In this document: piece after piece, positions 1 through 13,027 of the stretch
How the letters are laid out: each line of letters begins with the position of its first letter
Position numbering within the stretch: position 1 is the stretch's first letter
Assembly: GCF_004664715.2 (NCBI RefSeq)
Contig: NC_051063.1
Coordinates: 145,680,165-145,744,164 of the forward strand
Direction: 5' to 3'
Length of the DNA: 64,000 nucleotides
Source of the DNA: Peromyscus leucopus
Lineage: Eukaryota; Chordata; Mammalia; Rodentia; Cricetidae
Notes under the pieces: generated by a model
The model's input: only the letters and a program-made list of their open reading frames with translations
Told to the model about the DNA's origin: nothing
Databases searched by the model: none
Translations under genes and position numbers: made by a program

Positions 1-1720
1 AATTCCAAGAGCCTGATAAAATATTGGCATGGGGAGGGGTGCTGCTTACACTCAATTAGAAAATTACAATGTAAACAATGCTGAGATTCTGTTTCTTAGC
101 CCTAATTAGCAAAACTTTTAAACTATGATATGAATTGCTTCCTGTGGGTGAGAGGATGCTCTCTCCCAGTGCTAGGGACTTGAGGCTGGCGTACTCTCAG
201 AAGGAAATATTGGCAGTGCCGGAGAATCTGACCAGCAGGCTCACTCCTCAGAGCTTGTGCTGGAGACATGTCTAGCACCTGAGATGCATATCTGTGAGGG
301 TCGGTGTACATGCACATTTCCCAGGCCCCAAGATCTTCGGGCGCTGATGCTTCAGTAGTAATAGACACACCTAGTTCATTGATAGGGTTTCTCCAAGAAG
401 AGGAAGTTGGAGAAGGGGTTAATTTCGGAGCTTTGGTGGAGAAATTGTGAGGCAGGCCGGCAGTATATTACCAGAATGTCTTGAAATGGTCAGAAAAGAA
501 TGAGGACATGTTAAAAGAACGTAAGAGCAAGCCCACATTCGTTCCTAATTGCCAAGACTGAAGCGTTTGTGTAACAGGACAAAATAATGATGGTATTGGA
601 TTTTTAGACTTCACAATAGAGAGGTCTGTGATTCTCTACTAGTATAAAAATATTTTCAAAGGATAGCTCTTCCTTACAGAAGAATTCCAGTTAGTAAATG
701 TGGCCAGAAAAATGACGATAAAAAAATTGCCATTACATTCATAACTATATGATGTTTCCAAACAAGACCCATGGTAAAATTATTGGCAATGCTTAAATTA
801 TTGAGCAAAATTTTGTGGAAGATTTTAAGAAAAAATAGGATGTTTGTATAATCTCAACGCCGGAGTCATGGAGGACCTGCCCTGGGGCCTGAAAGTGTTT
901 CTTCAGAGTAGACTCCCATGGATCTTCCTCATTTCCCCGGTTGGAGCCCTTCCCACATTTCCTGTCTCCATTGCCTTGCTGCCTCGTGGGACATGTGGCT
1001 CCTGCCTCTCTCTGGCCTACCTCTCTTCACTGTAGTGACATGAAAAGATGGGCCTACATCCCGGCCCCTAATTCCAGATCCCCAGGTCTCAGCTCCGATT
1101 TCTCACCTCTGTGGATTAGAGATTGGGCTGTGTCTCACTTCTTCCTCATCCAGCAGCTGCAGGAGAGTTACACATTCCTGTGTCTGCCTGGCTTCTAAGT
1201 CTCCAGGCAGGCTGTTACCTGATCCCTAGCTACCCTCTGCTGCCCACCCCTCAACACCTCCCTCTAGTTTCTCATCCCAGGGAAGATGAGCCATGGGGAA
1301 TCTTGATGTATGTAATGTTTAAAGAGAACACGTATTCGGTGACACCTTTAGAGCACAGTAGACCATTGGAGTGGGTACAGGAGGCTCTGCTGTGGGTTTT
1401 TTCATAGAAGAGAGATCGGGACAGCTCCACATACAGTGAGGGCACATTGAAATTGACAGTCGAGTACCATCCCGTCAGTGGATGGGAAACTAAGGAGGTA
1501 GAGGAGATACCGACCTAACAGTGTCTTCATCAGAATCCCCTGGGAGATGAGGGAGGACGAGGAGCTTGAGGATGACCAGACATGGAGGGATAGCTCTTGC
1601 TGAGCTGACTTAGCCAGGCACTTCATTACAACTACATTTTACAAGGCAGTACAGAGGGAGGGACAGAAGGTTCAGGAGTTTGACTGAAGTTCAGCCGAGC
1701 AAAGCATCTCCATCGAAGGG
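1..1720. other. Intronic DNA, nothing recognised
   Basis: This stretch lies upstream of the first visible Lrrc28 exon and should be intron. I see no exon-like segment flanked by splice signals that matches the leucine-rich repeats preceding the 2661 exon. It has no clear SINE or L1. The segment 840-1300 is C/T-rich and the segment 560-840 is AT-rich. Short open frames here have no recognisable protein content. Confidence 0.5.
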
Positions 1721-1721
1721 C

Positions 1722-1976
1722 AGGAGGGCTGGGGCAATGACTTGGGAGGTAAAAGGCTTGCTCTACACACCTGAGGAGCTGACTGCAGATTCCCGGCACT
1801 CAGCAGAAAGCAAGGCATGGTGGTGTGAGCAAGCCTACCGTCTGAGTGCTGGGGGGGGGCGGGGGGCAGACTAGAGGCTCTCTGGAGCTCACCGGCTAGC
1901 CAGTGCAGCCAACTTGGTGGGTGCTAGGTTCAGTAAGAGATCCGGAAGGCATCCGGCATCGGTCTCTGACCTGCAG

Positions 1977-1978
<2 letters not shown>
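1722..1978 (+). repeat. RSINE1/B4-type composite SINE
   Basis: A diverged rodent composite SINE. It has a tRNA-like left part, a B1-like middle with the 'gcatggtggtg' box near 1816, a G-run near 1850-1867 and the characteristic 'ctctgacctgcag' right end. It runs directly into a CA-repeat tail, as these elements usually do. Confidence 0.6.

Positions 1979-2030
<52 letters not shown>
1979..2030 (+). repeat. (CA)n microsatellite
   Basis: 26 uninterrupted CA units forming the tail of the preceding SINE and abutting the next one. Confidence 0.95.
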
Positions 2031-2032
<2 letters not shown>

Positions 2033-2035
2033 AGG

Positions 2036-2258
2036 AGTGGGGCTAGAGAGGATGGCTCAGTGGTTAAAGCGGCGCCAGTACTGTTTCAGAGGGTGCATGT
2101 CCGTTCTCAGCACCCACACCATGACCCATGAGCATCACAACTCCAGGGCTAGTGGATCCAATGCCCTCTTCTGGCCTCTGCAGTCACTGCACATGGAGTG
2201 CCGAGACATGCACTCTGGAACATACACATACACATACACATAAAATAAAAGTAAAATC
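2036..2258 (+). repeat. B2/B3 SINE
   Basis: Sense-strand B2-family element. It shows the tRNA-derived head with 'gatggctcagtggttaaag' (A box), a degraded B box, 'gcccttctggcctc'-like middle text, a short ACATAC tail and an AATAAA-bearing A-rich end near 2240-2250. Confidence 0.8.
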
Positions 2259-2445
2259 CAGGGTTTTGGAGGGGAGGGCACAGTCAGTTTTGTGAGGCTG
2301 ACCTATCACCTTACTGTGCATAATGTTTTCTGTGAATGAAAAAGGGAAAACAAGGCCCTATAACAGACAATTGAAAATGTCAAAATGTGAGAAGAAATCA
2401 AACTTTCTACTCTTGATAATTTCATCTTCCAGTTTAAAAATCAAA

Positions 2446-2490
2446 GTCTAGATTAAGTAAGTTTAGATGAGGTCTAGATTAAGTAAGTTT
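2446..2490 (+). repeat. Short direct repeat, 19 bp twice
   Basis: The 19-base word at 2446-2464 beginning gtctagattaag recurs exactly at 2472-2490, a 26-bp period. It is a small local duplication in the intron, 170 bp upstream of an Lrrc28 exon. Confidence 0.85.
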
Positions 2491-2629
2491 TCTACACCAT
2501 GTTTTCTGACACAAAAGCCAATATTACAACTGCCATAAGTTTACACTCAGAATTAAACATTCATTTTTTTCTTCCAAAAGAGAAATTTGGGTCTTTTTTA
2601 TGATTGTATATTGCACGGTGCCTTCCTGA

Positions 2630-3876
<1,247 letters not shown>

Positions 3877-4054
3877 TGGCCTTGGTCATACTAATACACA
3901 TGGAAAGATGTCAGCAGCTCTCACCCTGACTCAGAATGGCCTTGGTCATACTAATACACATGGAAAGATGTCAGCAGCTCTCACCCTGACTCAGAATGGC
4001 CTTGGTCATACTAATACACATGGAAAGATGTCAGCAGCTCTCACACTGACTCAG
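3877..4054 (+). repeat. Minisatellite, 60-bp unit, 3 copies
   Basis: Three tandem copies of a 60-bp unit beginning tggccttggtcatac. Copies 1 and 2 are identical over 60 of 60 bases; copy 3 differs near its end at 4044 and after 4054. Because 60 is a multiple of three, every frame without a stop stays open, giving a chance repetitive peptide. There is no other coding evidence. It is intronic. Confidence 0.95.
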
Positions 4055-4384
4055 GCTGCACTGAAAGATCAATTCTGCCTCTGCCACGATGAAGGGATGG
4101 CTGTTGTTCAGCACTACTGACTGCCAGGATGTTCTCTTTGCGCTCAGAAGAGAAAGTTTTTCATTTTTAAGTTTGTACTGACAGCAATGGTAGTGGATTT
4201 TAGAAGAATGCCAAACCTTTGTGAAAATAGCCAGGAAAAAAGTAAACCAAGTATTAATTAGTAGTCTATGGTTTCTTCATATTGTTATGAGCTTATCTCA
4301 TTGAGAGTAATACAGAAAAATAAGATTATTAATAGGAAATATGTAACACCCAGTTTTATACTATTCATATTGGGGTCTGTGCAG
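4055..4384 (+). other. Lrrc28 intron, AT-rich, nothing recognised
   Basis: AT-rich intronic sequence between the 60-bp minisatellite and the candidate alternative exon. I see no repeat family I can name. Confidence 0.5.
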
Positions 4385-4480
4385 TCCAACTTACAAACTG
4401 TGTGAGAAAGACTACAAGCGCCTGTGTGTGGATATTTTCAGCTGGATCTTGGAGCAGTTTCTCAGTGACCTAATGGTCTG
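4385..4480 (+). other. Lrrc28: Candidate alternative Lrrc28 exon
   Basis: A putative exon inside the 9.5-kb intron. It follows an AG acceptor (ggtctgtgcag) and is open in the exact phase left by the 2661-2763 exon. It reads P-T-Y-K-L-C-E-K-D-Y-K-R-L-C-V-D, then I-F-S-W-I-L-E-Q-F-L-S-D-L-M-V. If the GTATGC donor at 4481 is used the exon is 96 nt, so inclusion keeps the frame and the next residues are again C-C-G. If it is not spliced out, the frame stops at TGA 4521-4523, giving an alternative C-terminus. The pyrimidine tract is poor and I do not recall a known isoform with this peptide, so it could be chance. Confidence 0.25.
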
Positions 4481-4699
4481 GTATGCAGCCACTCAAGGTT
4501 ATAGAATTGTTCAACTCAGCTGAGTCAGTGGGCTCAACATTTTGTAGATCACAGAGCAGTTGTAGGGGTTTTTCCCAGTCAGTGGAAGCTGTTTATTAAT
4601 ATATCATGGGTAGACATACTAACCTATAGTACATTGTTAAATTACTTATTTTGAATTAGCATACAAAGAATTAGGTTTCAAGCTTCATTTATTTTGTTT

Positions 4700-5340
4700 G
4701 CCCTCTTCCCTTCACCCTCAACAGCCCCTTTCTACTTTGACGGTACCTGTGTTCCTCAGTACCTCTTCCTTCTGGTAGTCCCTAGTTCCACAGCCCGTGC
4801 CTGCATATGTCAATGCACAGGAACACTGAAAGCTGGGATCCACATATGAGAGAGAACCTGCAGGATTTGTCTTTCTGTGTCTGGGTTTCTTAGGTTAATA
4901 TAATTTCCAGATCCTATCATTTGCTGAAAATTTCATACTTTTCATTATGGTGGAATACAATTTCATTGTATATGCATACCACATTTTCATTATCCTCTTA
5001 TCTGTTGATAGACTGCTTCCATTTCCTTGCTAGTTGATAGAGCAACAGTAAACATGGATGTGCAGGTGTGTGCAGTAGGATCTAGTCTCCTGGTCACTGA
5101 CCCAGGAGTGTTATAGCGGGGTCATGTGAGGTCTGTGAGAACTCTTCAGACTTATGCGTACAATGGCTGTACAGGTTATGCCCCCACCAGCGGGGACTGA
5201 AGTTCCTCTTTGCTCACACCCTCCTCAGCATCCACTGTCATTTGTTTCCTTGACGACGACGACGACGACGACAGCTATTCTGACTGGGGTGAAACAGAAT
5301 CTCAAAGTAGTTTTGATTTGCATTTTGACCACTTAAATTT
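4700..5340 (-). mobile_element. L1 3' fragment, antisense
   Basis: Read on the minus strand this is the 3' end of an L1 retrotransposon. The tell-tale antisense text runs from 'acatggatgtgcag' (about 5053) through the 'ctgactggggtgaaac' region (5280-5300). It ends in 'cagaatctcaaagtagttttga'-type sequence at 5297-5320. No intact reading frame remains. A GAC microsatellite has expanded inside it. Confidence 0.75.
5252..5272 (+). repeat. (GAC)7 microsatellite
   Basis: Seven perfect GAC units within the antisense L1 fragment. GAC/GTC expansions are rare in rodent genomes compared with CA or GA. Confidence 0.95.
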
Positions 5341-5385
5341 CTTGCTTTCTATTTTTTTTTTTTTTTTGAGAATTGTCTGTTCAGT

Positions 5386-5524
5386 CATTATTTTTGAGAC
5401 ATGATCTTAATTATATAGCCCTAGCTGGGCTAGAATTCACTATGTAGACCAGGCTAGCCTTGAGTCATAGAATCAGCCTGCCTCTGCCTCCTGAATGTAA
5501 ACGTGTGGACCACCACACCCAGCT
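5386..5524 (-). repeat. B1 SINE, diverged
   Basis: Antisense B1. It contains tttttgagacatgatctt (the reverse of the 3' end), a central 'gtagaccaggctagcctt' block and 'cctctgcctcctgaatg'. It ends in 'accaccacacccagct', the reverse complement of the B1 start. Many substitutions indicate an old copy. Confidence 0.85.
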
Positions 5525-5529
5525 GACCC

Positions 5530-6284
5530 ACTTCGTGACTGACAGTTGCATGTTTCATTTTTACAGTACAGCTAGCTGGCCCCTCTCTTACTCTGCTGGC
5601 CATTTCTTCTGCTGCTAGTGTCTTTGTTCACAAGCCATGGTTATGTAAGGGCTCTCTACACTTCAAACAATGTTGGGTTTCCAAACTGCAGCCCCGCGGC
5701 CCGAGCAGCGCAGTGGCAGCTAACACAAGTGTTGGCGGAGCTATCATCACTCAAGACAGAGTTTGTGTTTGCACTCCAGCAAAGTGAATTACTTGCCGAA
5801 ACCAAAATGCTAGTGTTTCCCTAAAGCGTTAGAGGACTATAACAGAATGGTAATGTCCAGGATGCAGTTCAGAGTTCTGTGGTATGTAAAGATTGGAGGG
5901 ATTTGGCCCATTCTCAAGAATCAAGAATTAGAGACCAACCTGGGGTAACCTGAAATGTTGGGATGAAAAAGTGAAGATTATAAAATAATGTTGTAACTGT
6001 CATCAATGAGTAGAGAATAGACTTATGAATGAAAAGACCAGAAAAATAGAACTAAGTCTAAAGAAGAAATATAACAAGAGTTTAGAATTGAAAACTATAG
6101 TGCCTGAGATGAAGCCGTTGTTTGATGGCGTCATATGGCAGAATAGAGAGGGGTGATGGTGGAGGCCGATGGGGCAGATGCGACCCAACCTGAAGACGGC
6201 AGAGAGGACTGAGAGGAGAGGGGCTGCCAGACCGTGTGACAATCTGCCTGCTTGCTGCCCAAGGAGAGTCAGGAGAGAGCGAGG
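5530..6284 (+). other. Lrrc28 intron, nothing recognised
   Basis: No repeat family or exon-like segment that I can name. The short frames here lack any conserved protein pattern. Confidence 0.45.
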
Positions 6285-6302
6285 CAGCAGCAGCAGCAGC
6301 AA
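6285..6302 (+). repeat. Short CAG repeat
   Basis: Six CAG-type units, followed by an interrupted unit (CAACAG). It lies just upstream of the alternating purine-pyrimidine tract. Confidence 0.85.
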
Positions 6303-6350
6303 CAGTGTTTGCCAAGCAGTAGCTCTGCTGACCACGTTTTACATCTTCAA

Positions 6351-6419
6351 CATGCGTGCGCGTGCACGCGCACACACACACACACGCACACGCACACGCA
6401 CACGCGCGCGCACACACAC
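6351..6419. repeat. Alternating CA/CG tract (Z-DNA type)
   Basis: 69 bases of unbroken pyrimidine-purine alternation with multiple CpG steps (TGCGTGCGCGTGCACGCG, then CA and CG steps). This is the composition that most readily adopts left-handed DNA. Confidence 0.9.
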
Positions 6420-6514
6420 CCTGCCATGCTTGTGAGAAGACAACTCTGGCGTCATCCGGTGTCAATCTGAACCCCCCCCCACCCCCGTGTCTGAAGTTCT
6501 CTTACCGCTGTGGA

Positions 6515-6692
6515 TGCCAGGCTGGCCGGCCCATGAGCTCTTCGGTAGTCTCCTGTCTCCACCTCCTACCTTGCAGCAGGAACACTGAGATCACAGCCGT
6601 GTGCTGCTTTTACATCAGTTCTAAGGGTTCAGATGCAGGTTCCCATGCTTGCACTACAAGTGCTGGATCCACTGAGCCGTCTTTCCAGCCCT
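6515..6692 (-). repeat. B4-like SINE, antisense
   Basis: Antisense rodent SINE. It has 'ggctggccggcccatgagct', 'tctcctgtctccacctcc' and a right end reading 'ccactgagccgtctttccagccct', the reverse complement of a tRNA-type SINE head. Confidence 0.7.
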
Positions 6693-7521
6693 AGATCTTC
6701 ATTTTTGACATATTGTTAGTTGGAATAATGAAAGCGAAAATGGATGTGAATTAATTTGCTACATCATATATTTTGGAGCAAATATGTAGCAAAATCTCAA
6801 TGGCAAGGTGACATTGCTGTTCAGTTAACCTGTTTTAAGCTAAATGATGAATGACAGCTATGACAATACTGAATTAGAGGGATGCTTTCTAATAATTATT
6901 ATAATTATCTAAACCAAAGGTCCTAGAATTTGTTACCTAAGGGTGCAATGTACATATATTTTGTAACCTCCTAGGCATTTAATCTAAAATGATTTAAACT
7001 GCTTGAATTGTAAATCAGAACCAGCACTGTTTAATAATCTGGTTCTGTTGTGAACTGAAGCATGTTGTGTCTTCCGTTCCTCTGATTGACAGTTTATTCT
7101 TTGTCACTGTTGCTGCCCTGGGTCACTTCCTGTTTTAGATGTACAGTGCTCACTTTTCAAGGCAGTGCCTACCAGCCTCGGCCATGTTCCAGATTCCAGT
7201 GGTTGGAACTGTGGTCTCTGCCATGTGCCCCGTGCTCTAAGTAGCTAAGTCCCCTTTCCTTGACTGCCACGGCTCTAATCTTCCTCCGGAAGCAGTAATT
7301 AATAATAAAAAGAAAGCTTACTCATATACGTGGATTAGAACTTGCTGTGTACCAGACAGTGTGCCTTTGGTTCATGGGTGCTATTGCACAAGGTCTTTCC
7401 AACAACTCTTGAGAGTTGTCCCGATTTTAGAAACGAAGAAGTTGAAGGATGAAGGAAATTGTCTCAGAATCCTAGTAGCAGCCATGTCATCATCCACACT
7501 TACCCTGTCAGTGGCCATCCT
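6693..7521 (+). other. Lrrc28 intron, nothing recognised
   Basis: AT-rich in its first half (6700-7000). No repeat or exon that I can name. Confidence 0.45.
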
Positions 7522-7585
7522 GCCTCCTCCTCCTCTCCCTCCTCTCGCTCCTCCTCCTCCTCCTCCTCCTCCTCTCTCTCCTTTG
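7522..7585 (+). repeat. (TCC)n microsatellite
   Basis: Interrupted CTC/TCC triplet tract, polypyrimidine on the + strand. It gives spurious proline- or serine-rich frames. Confidence 0.9.
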
Positions 7586-8594
7586 CCTGGGCTCGCAGTA
7601 TGTGGCCTGGGTCTCTTCTGCTGACTCCTCCAGAGTCAAGTCCTGCAGAAGCAGCTCAGGGGAGATGGGCCACAGAGGGCTGACTCAGTCCTTACATCTG
7701 CATCTTGCTGTAGCTGGCTATTGAGAGTAAATCATAGAAGTCACTCAATCGATAGATCTTAAATTTAATTAGCTTCTTATAGCTAGTGGTGAAGAGCAGG
7801 GGTATATGCTAAAAGAATTATCAACGAACGATGAAGCTTTCTAGAAAGTAAGGGTACACATGTTTTTGTGAGTCGCTTCAACTTAATTTGCCATTGTAAT
7901 TGCAACGGACAATCAAAGCCTTAAGGAAGCCTGGCTTTCAGTCTCCTGACCTAGCTGTTGTTACTGGGTTTCGGGCATTGTCCATGCAAAAACACTCAGG
8001 ATTGGTCTAGGAAGCAGCAGCTGTTACAGCAGCCGTGATGTGAACTAAATATCCATGAATGATGTACTATAATCTCAGCACTCAGGAGGCCAATCAGAGA
8101 AGGATCATAAATTGGAAGCCAACTTTTCAATATGCTTTTTACTCCATATTTTTATTGTTTTATTTTTTTGCTCAGGGTTCTCATTATTCAGTGTGGAGGT
8201 AAAGTTCAATGTGGATGTAAAGACATCCTTCAAGCTACAGCTCAGATCAGTCCTGCTCAGGCCAAGGGCTATTTTATGTTGTATAAAAATGACCCTATGG
8301 TGACCATTCATGATACTGAGTCTCTGAGGTGATTGATCCACAAGGCCACAAAGAATGCTCTCCTCAGAGAAATACACAAATGCCTGTCTCACTAAAAATA
8401 AAAACTGAAGTTTAGAAATAGGTATTATTGTCTTACTACATGAGTTTGTCAGGGTTCAGTTCCCACAGTCTCGGAGGCCTCTCAGGATCTGTGGGGAAGG
8501 GCAGAATTCCTCTTTCGGCGGAGAAGCTCCTCTGTCTTTGTTCTTTTGGCCTTCACCTGAGCACATGAGTCTTACTCAGAGGGCAATGCACTTT
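7586..8594 (+). other. Lrrc28 intron, unassigned
   Basis: Nothing firm. A short SINE-like scrap reading 'ataatctcagcactcaggagg' lies at 8069-8090. The segment 8160-8335 is open in one + frame, with a peptide resembling ordinary protein ([20 protein letters not shown]). I recognise no gene and see no paired splice sites. Confidence 0.35.
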
Positions 8595-8715
8595 ACTCTC
8601 AGTCTACTAATATAAATGTTAATCCTGTCTAAAAATATCTCCACAAGGACAGCTAGCCTGGTGTTTGACTCAATACCTGGGCATCATGCCCTTGCCAGGT
8701 TGCCACAAAAAATAA
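8595..8715 (+). repeat. Fragment of an ancient interspersed repeat
   Basis: The text 'atgttaatcctgtctaaaaa' followed by 'tggtgtttgactcaatacctgggca' matches the 3' end of a common old mammalian/rodent interspersed repeat that I know by sight but cannot name. A related stretch occurs at 23700-23775. Confidence 0.4.
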
Positions 8716-9635
8716 GACATTTGCCAAAATTCCACTTGACAGATGGCTGTTATTTTCCTAAGTCATTGTTTCCTTACATGCGGCATCCCCTTCCTGTTGG
8801 GTCACCATACACCAAACATTGTAGTACTCAGCCCTTCTAACCTACCCTCAGCCCAAGGACTGTGCAAACAGGAGGGGGGTGGTCTTCCTCTGGTAAAATA
8901 GATCTTGGAAAACCAGCAATCAATATTAGACTTCATGTTGAAAGAATTGAAACCTAGGAAAGTTTGGGAGATGTCCAAATAAAACTAGTGTAAAGTTCAA
9001 GGCGAATAAAAGCAAGGGAGAGTTACAATACAGAGAATTTAAGAAAGATCCTGCAGGCAGACATATCAGCCATTAATCTTCTGTGAAGTGGGTTAATCGG
9101 AACCATGTAGGATGAACAATGGATTAAACAAATGTCCAAAACGGACCAGAACCTCCTCAGGCAAACTGAAAAGTGTTTGGTTGGGAACTTAATATAGTGA
9201 AGACAACATTCCAATTCAGAGGCGAGCATTTATTTTATTTGATAATGCTACAGTTTATTCTATCTTATATCATGGACAAAAAAAAAAAGATAAACAGCAC
9301 CTACATGTAAAATAATATGACAGGTAACTAGGAGAAAGCATAAGGATAACCCTCCTAACAAAATCAGAAGAATTAGATGCTGTGAAGGAGGTGGTGGATG
9401 CATGGAATGCAGGGGAGAGGCTTTTGGGGGAAGGAGATGGATGCATGGAACAGCAGGAGGGTGGGGAAAAACGCCATCTCCAAAGTGACCTGATGGAATA
9501 TTCCATTGTATGCACCAAGGGTTGCCAATATGAAAGGTTCTAAGAGTTGATTTTGTAAATTCAATTGAACATTAAGCAGCAGTGTAAATGGATCGGTCAC
9601 AGAAGAGATGTGAATGACCAGTAGACATCTCCAAA
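8716..9635 (+). other. Lrrc28 intron, unassigned
   Basis: No family named. 9370-9460 contains a loose repeat of 'ggatgcatggaa' (twice, about 50 bp apart). Confidence 0.4.
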
Positions 9636-9639
9636 GGTG

Positions 9640-10085
9640 ATTGCTATGAATTATGCACGCGTGGGAAACCCCCTGCTGGCTGGGCCATGGTATCCCACTC
9701 GTGCAGGGAACCATGCTGGCAGGTTGGGCAGATGCACAGCATGTGGGGCATGGCAGCGGCAGTGGCAAGTAATTCGCAACCCAGACGCTGCATCCATGTG
9801 GAGAGTTTATTATAACAGAGAGATGAAGAGAAAGGTGGGAAAGAGAGACAGAGAGAAAAAGGAAGAGGGGGTTCGAGTGGTGTATACCTTGTGGGAAGAA
9901 AAGAGAGGGGGAGGGGCGGGGTTTTTCCTTAAAAAGAGACGTCAGGATGCAGGGCGACCCTTAGGGGTGGGACTTCAAGGGGCAGGTCAGAATATTAACA
10001 ATGATAAACTCACAGGCCAAACTGTTGATTTTCATCAGTCAGGTCTGCCAAAGACTGAGGTGACTGGTAACTCAGTTATGATTGT
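9640..10085 (-). mobile_element. Possible solitary LTR, antisense
   Basis: Read on the minus strand, the segment has a TATAATAAAC polyadenylation-type signal (9808-9817), purine/pyrimidine-rich stretches, and a boundary at about 9945-9990 with 'gggcgacccttaggggtggg'. This layout is that of a rodent endogenous-retrovirus LTR. I cannot assign a family and no internal viral genes are present. The long + frame through it is therefore not considered coding. Confidence 0.35.
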
Positions 10086-11490
10086 ATAAGCAAGTACTAC
10101 CCTGCAGTCTTTGGAGAGTACAATTTAGAACCTCTCGGTATTTACATCTTCGTTACATGACAATTTCTATACATAGGATGTATTACTTTTATTGTGACTC
10201 GGTGTGGTGATAGGAGGGAAAACTGAAAAACTGAGATGAACGTGGCAAATGTTTTAGTCACACTCTGGACATTACATGGCTGTTTAAAAGATGTCTCTGG
10301 TTCTAGCTTGATGGCCCACATGCTTATGTGTAGAGCAGAGTATTATGGTATTGTGTGAGCCCATTTGATTGGGGGGGGGGCAGCGAAAGAAAGAGTCTAT
10401 CGCTGCTTTTTTTTTCCCCCATGCGCATAGAGAGAGAAAACTGAAGACCACCAAAACAGCATTGGGTCTGACTTAGAGACTGGAGGGAGGATTTGAAGAT
10501 GGAAGCCCAGAGAGAAATCATTCACTTTTTCTCCATTTTTTTATACTGCTTAACTCGTGGCAATAAGTTATGTTGTTTTGACAATTTAAATTTATAATAT
10601 TAGATCATTTTGAAATAACCTTTTAAAAAAGACTCCTGGCTAAAATACCAGAGCTCATGTGATCAGAAGAACAAAACCAGCTCTTTTGAAAGAGAAGTCA
10701 CTAAGTGGAATTAGTCCAGTCCATCTCCAGTTTCCCTGCTTCTGAAATGTAATGAAACTTCTTTAAAACAGATGACCACCACCACCACCACCACCACCCC
10801 CTCCAAATTACCAGTAGTTAGAAAGTATGAGTTATTTGCTTTTACAACTTGCAGAGAAGGACACTGGTTTCTTACCCAACTAGCCATTCCCTACCCCTCC
10901 TTGTCCCATCTTTGTCTAGACCCTAATCACTTCCCTGGTCCTGTTTCCTTTTGTTCTTTAGTTCTCTTTCCCTCTTTGGAATCAGTCTCTTCTCTGTCCA
11001 TGTCACCAGTTAGGAAAGAGACATCCAATAGTCTTCACCATGAGTTAAAACTATCTGTCTTCAGCTTACCTTTTTGGCCCACCCTCCCACAACCCAGCTC
11101 CCTTTTTCCAGCCCCTGAGATGCATACACAGCCTGAATCTTCAGGCTCTGATATTGCCATTGGCCACTCTTCATTCCATGTGGCATCCTAATGTACCAGC
11201 CTTCATTCCTGCTAAACCTGTGGAGCTCTAAGTCAAAGTGAACCCCTCTGAATCCAGGCCCCCACAAAGTCCCATGGACAGACTCATTTGGCTCCTCTGC
11301 TGCCCAGCCTTACAAGGGTTACAGCCTAACTGTGCTGTATAACTGTTTTCCAGTGGGATGAAGGAAGGGACACAGGATGAACTTGTAATGAACAAAGGAG
11401 CCCCGGGCTTCTGCCTTCCAGTCCTGTGCCCAGTGTGTCCCTGCCTTCTCGGGCCAAAGTCAAAGATACTGTCTTAATAGTCATTCTAGT
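10086..11490 (+). other. Lrrc28 intron, unassigned
   Basis: No gene or clear repeat apart from the ACC microsatellite at 10771-10799 and a G-run at 10371-10380. Confidence 0.45.
10771..10799 (+). repeat. (ACC)n microsatellite
   Basis: About nine ACC units within intronic sequence. Confidence 0.9.
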
Positions 11491-11494
11491 CTGC

Positions 11495-11640
11495 TTTCTG
11501 TTGCCGTGATAAAAAAACACTGACCAAAAGCAACTTAGGGAGAAAAGGGTAGATTTGGCTTATACTTCTAGATCAAATTCCATCACTGAGGGAAATCAGG
11601 CAAGTCCACTGTCCCCATCTCCCATCTCTTGGTAGGGACA
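11495..11640 (+). repeat. Rodent interspersed repeat fragment
   Basis: Begins 'ctgctttctgttgccgtgat' and continues 'ctgaccaaaagcaacttagg'. It is the same family as 39367-39720, and related to 24938-25310 and 50395-50735. These four segments align with one another by eye. I do not assign the family name. Confidence 0.6.
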
Positions 11641-11699
11641 CACTTGGGTTACAGATGTCAGTGTCCCTGTGTCTGGCTTTTCTGGGCAATCCTCACATT

Positions 11700-11765
11700 C
11701 AAACTCAGGTTGTGAGGCTTGCGCAGCAAGTGCTCTACCTGCTTAGACATCTCTCCAGCTCTTTC
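11700..11765 (-). repeat. SINE fragment, antisense
   Basis: Reverse complement of a tRNA-derived SINE head: 'gcaagtgctctacctgctta' followed by 'catctctccagctct'. Confidence 0.55.
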
Positions 11766-11774
11766 TCCACTCCT

Positions 11775-11912
11775 GAACTCCTGGCATGATAGTGTAACCT
11801 GCCACCCCAGCACTTAGGAGGCAGAAGCAGGAGGATCTCTGCAAGTTCAAGGCTAGCCTCATCGATGTAGTGAATTCCCTGTACAGTGTGACTCTGTCTC
11901 AAGAAAACAAAA
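11775..11912 (+). repeat. B1 SINE, diverged
   Basis: Sense B1 with 'ccccagcacttaggaggcag', 'aggatctctgcaagttcaagg', 'gtgactctgtctcaag' and an A-rich tail. Confidence 0.8.

Positions 11913-13027
<1,115 letters not shown>

Noticed and set aside
3877..4054. CRISPR-like array of three 60-bp repeats
   Set aside because: No spacers: the units are directly adjacent. The context is a mammalian intron.
9637..10089. Plus-strand frame of 150 codons
   Set aside because: It falls on an LTR-like repeat read in antisense. The peptide has no family pattern.
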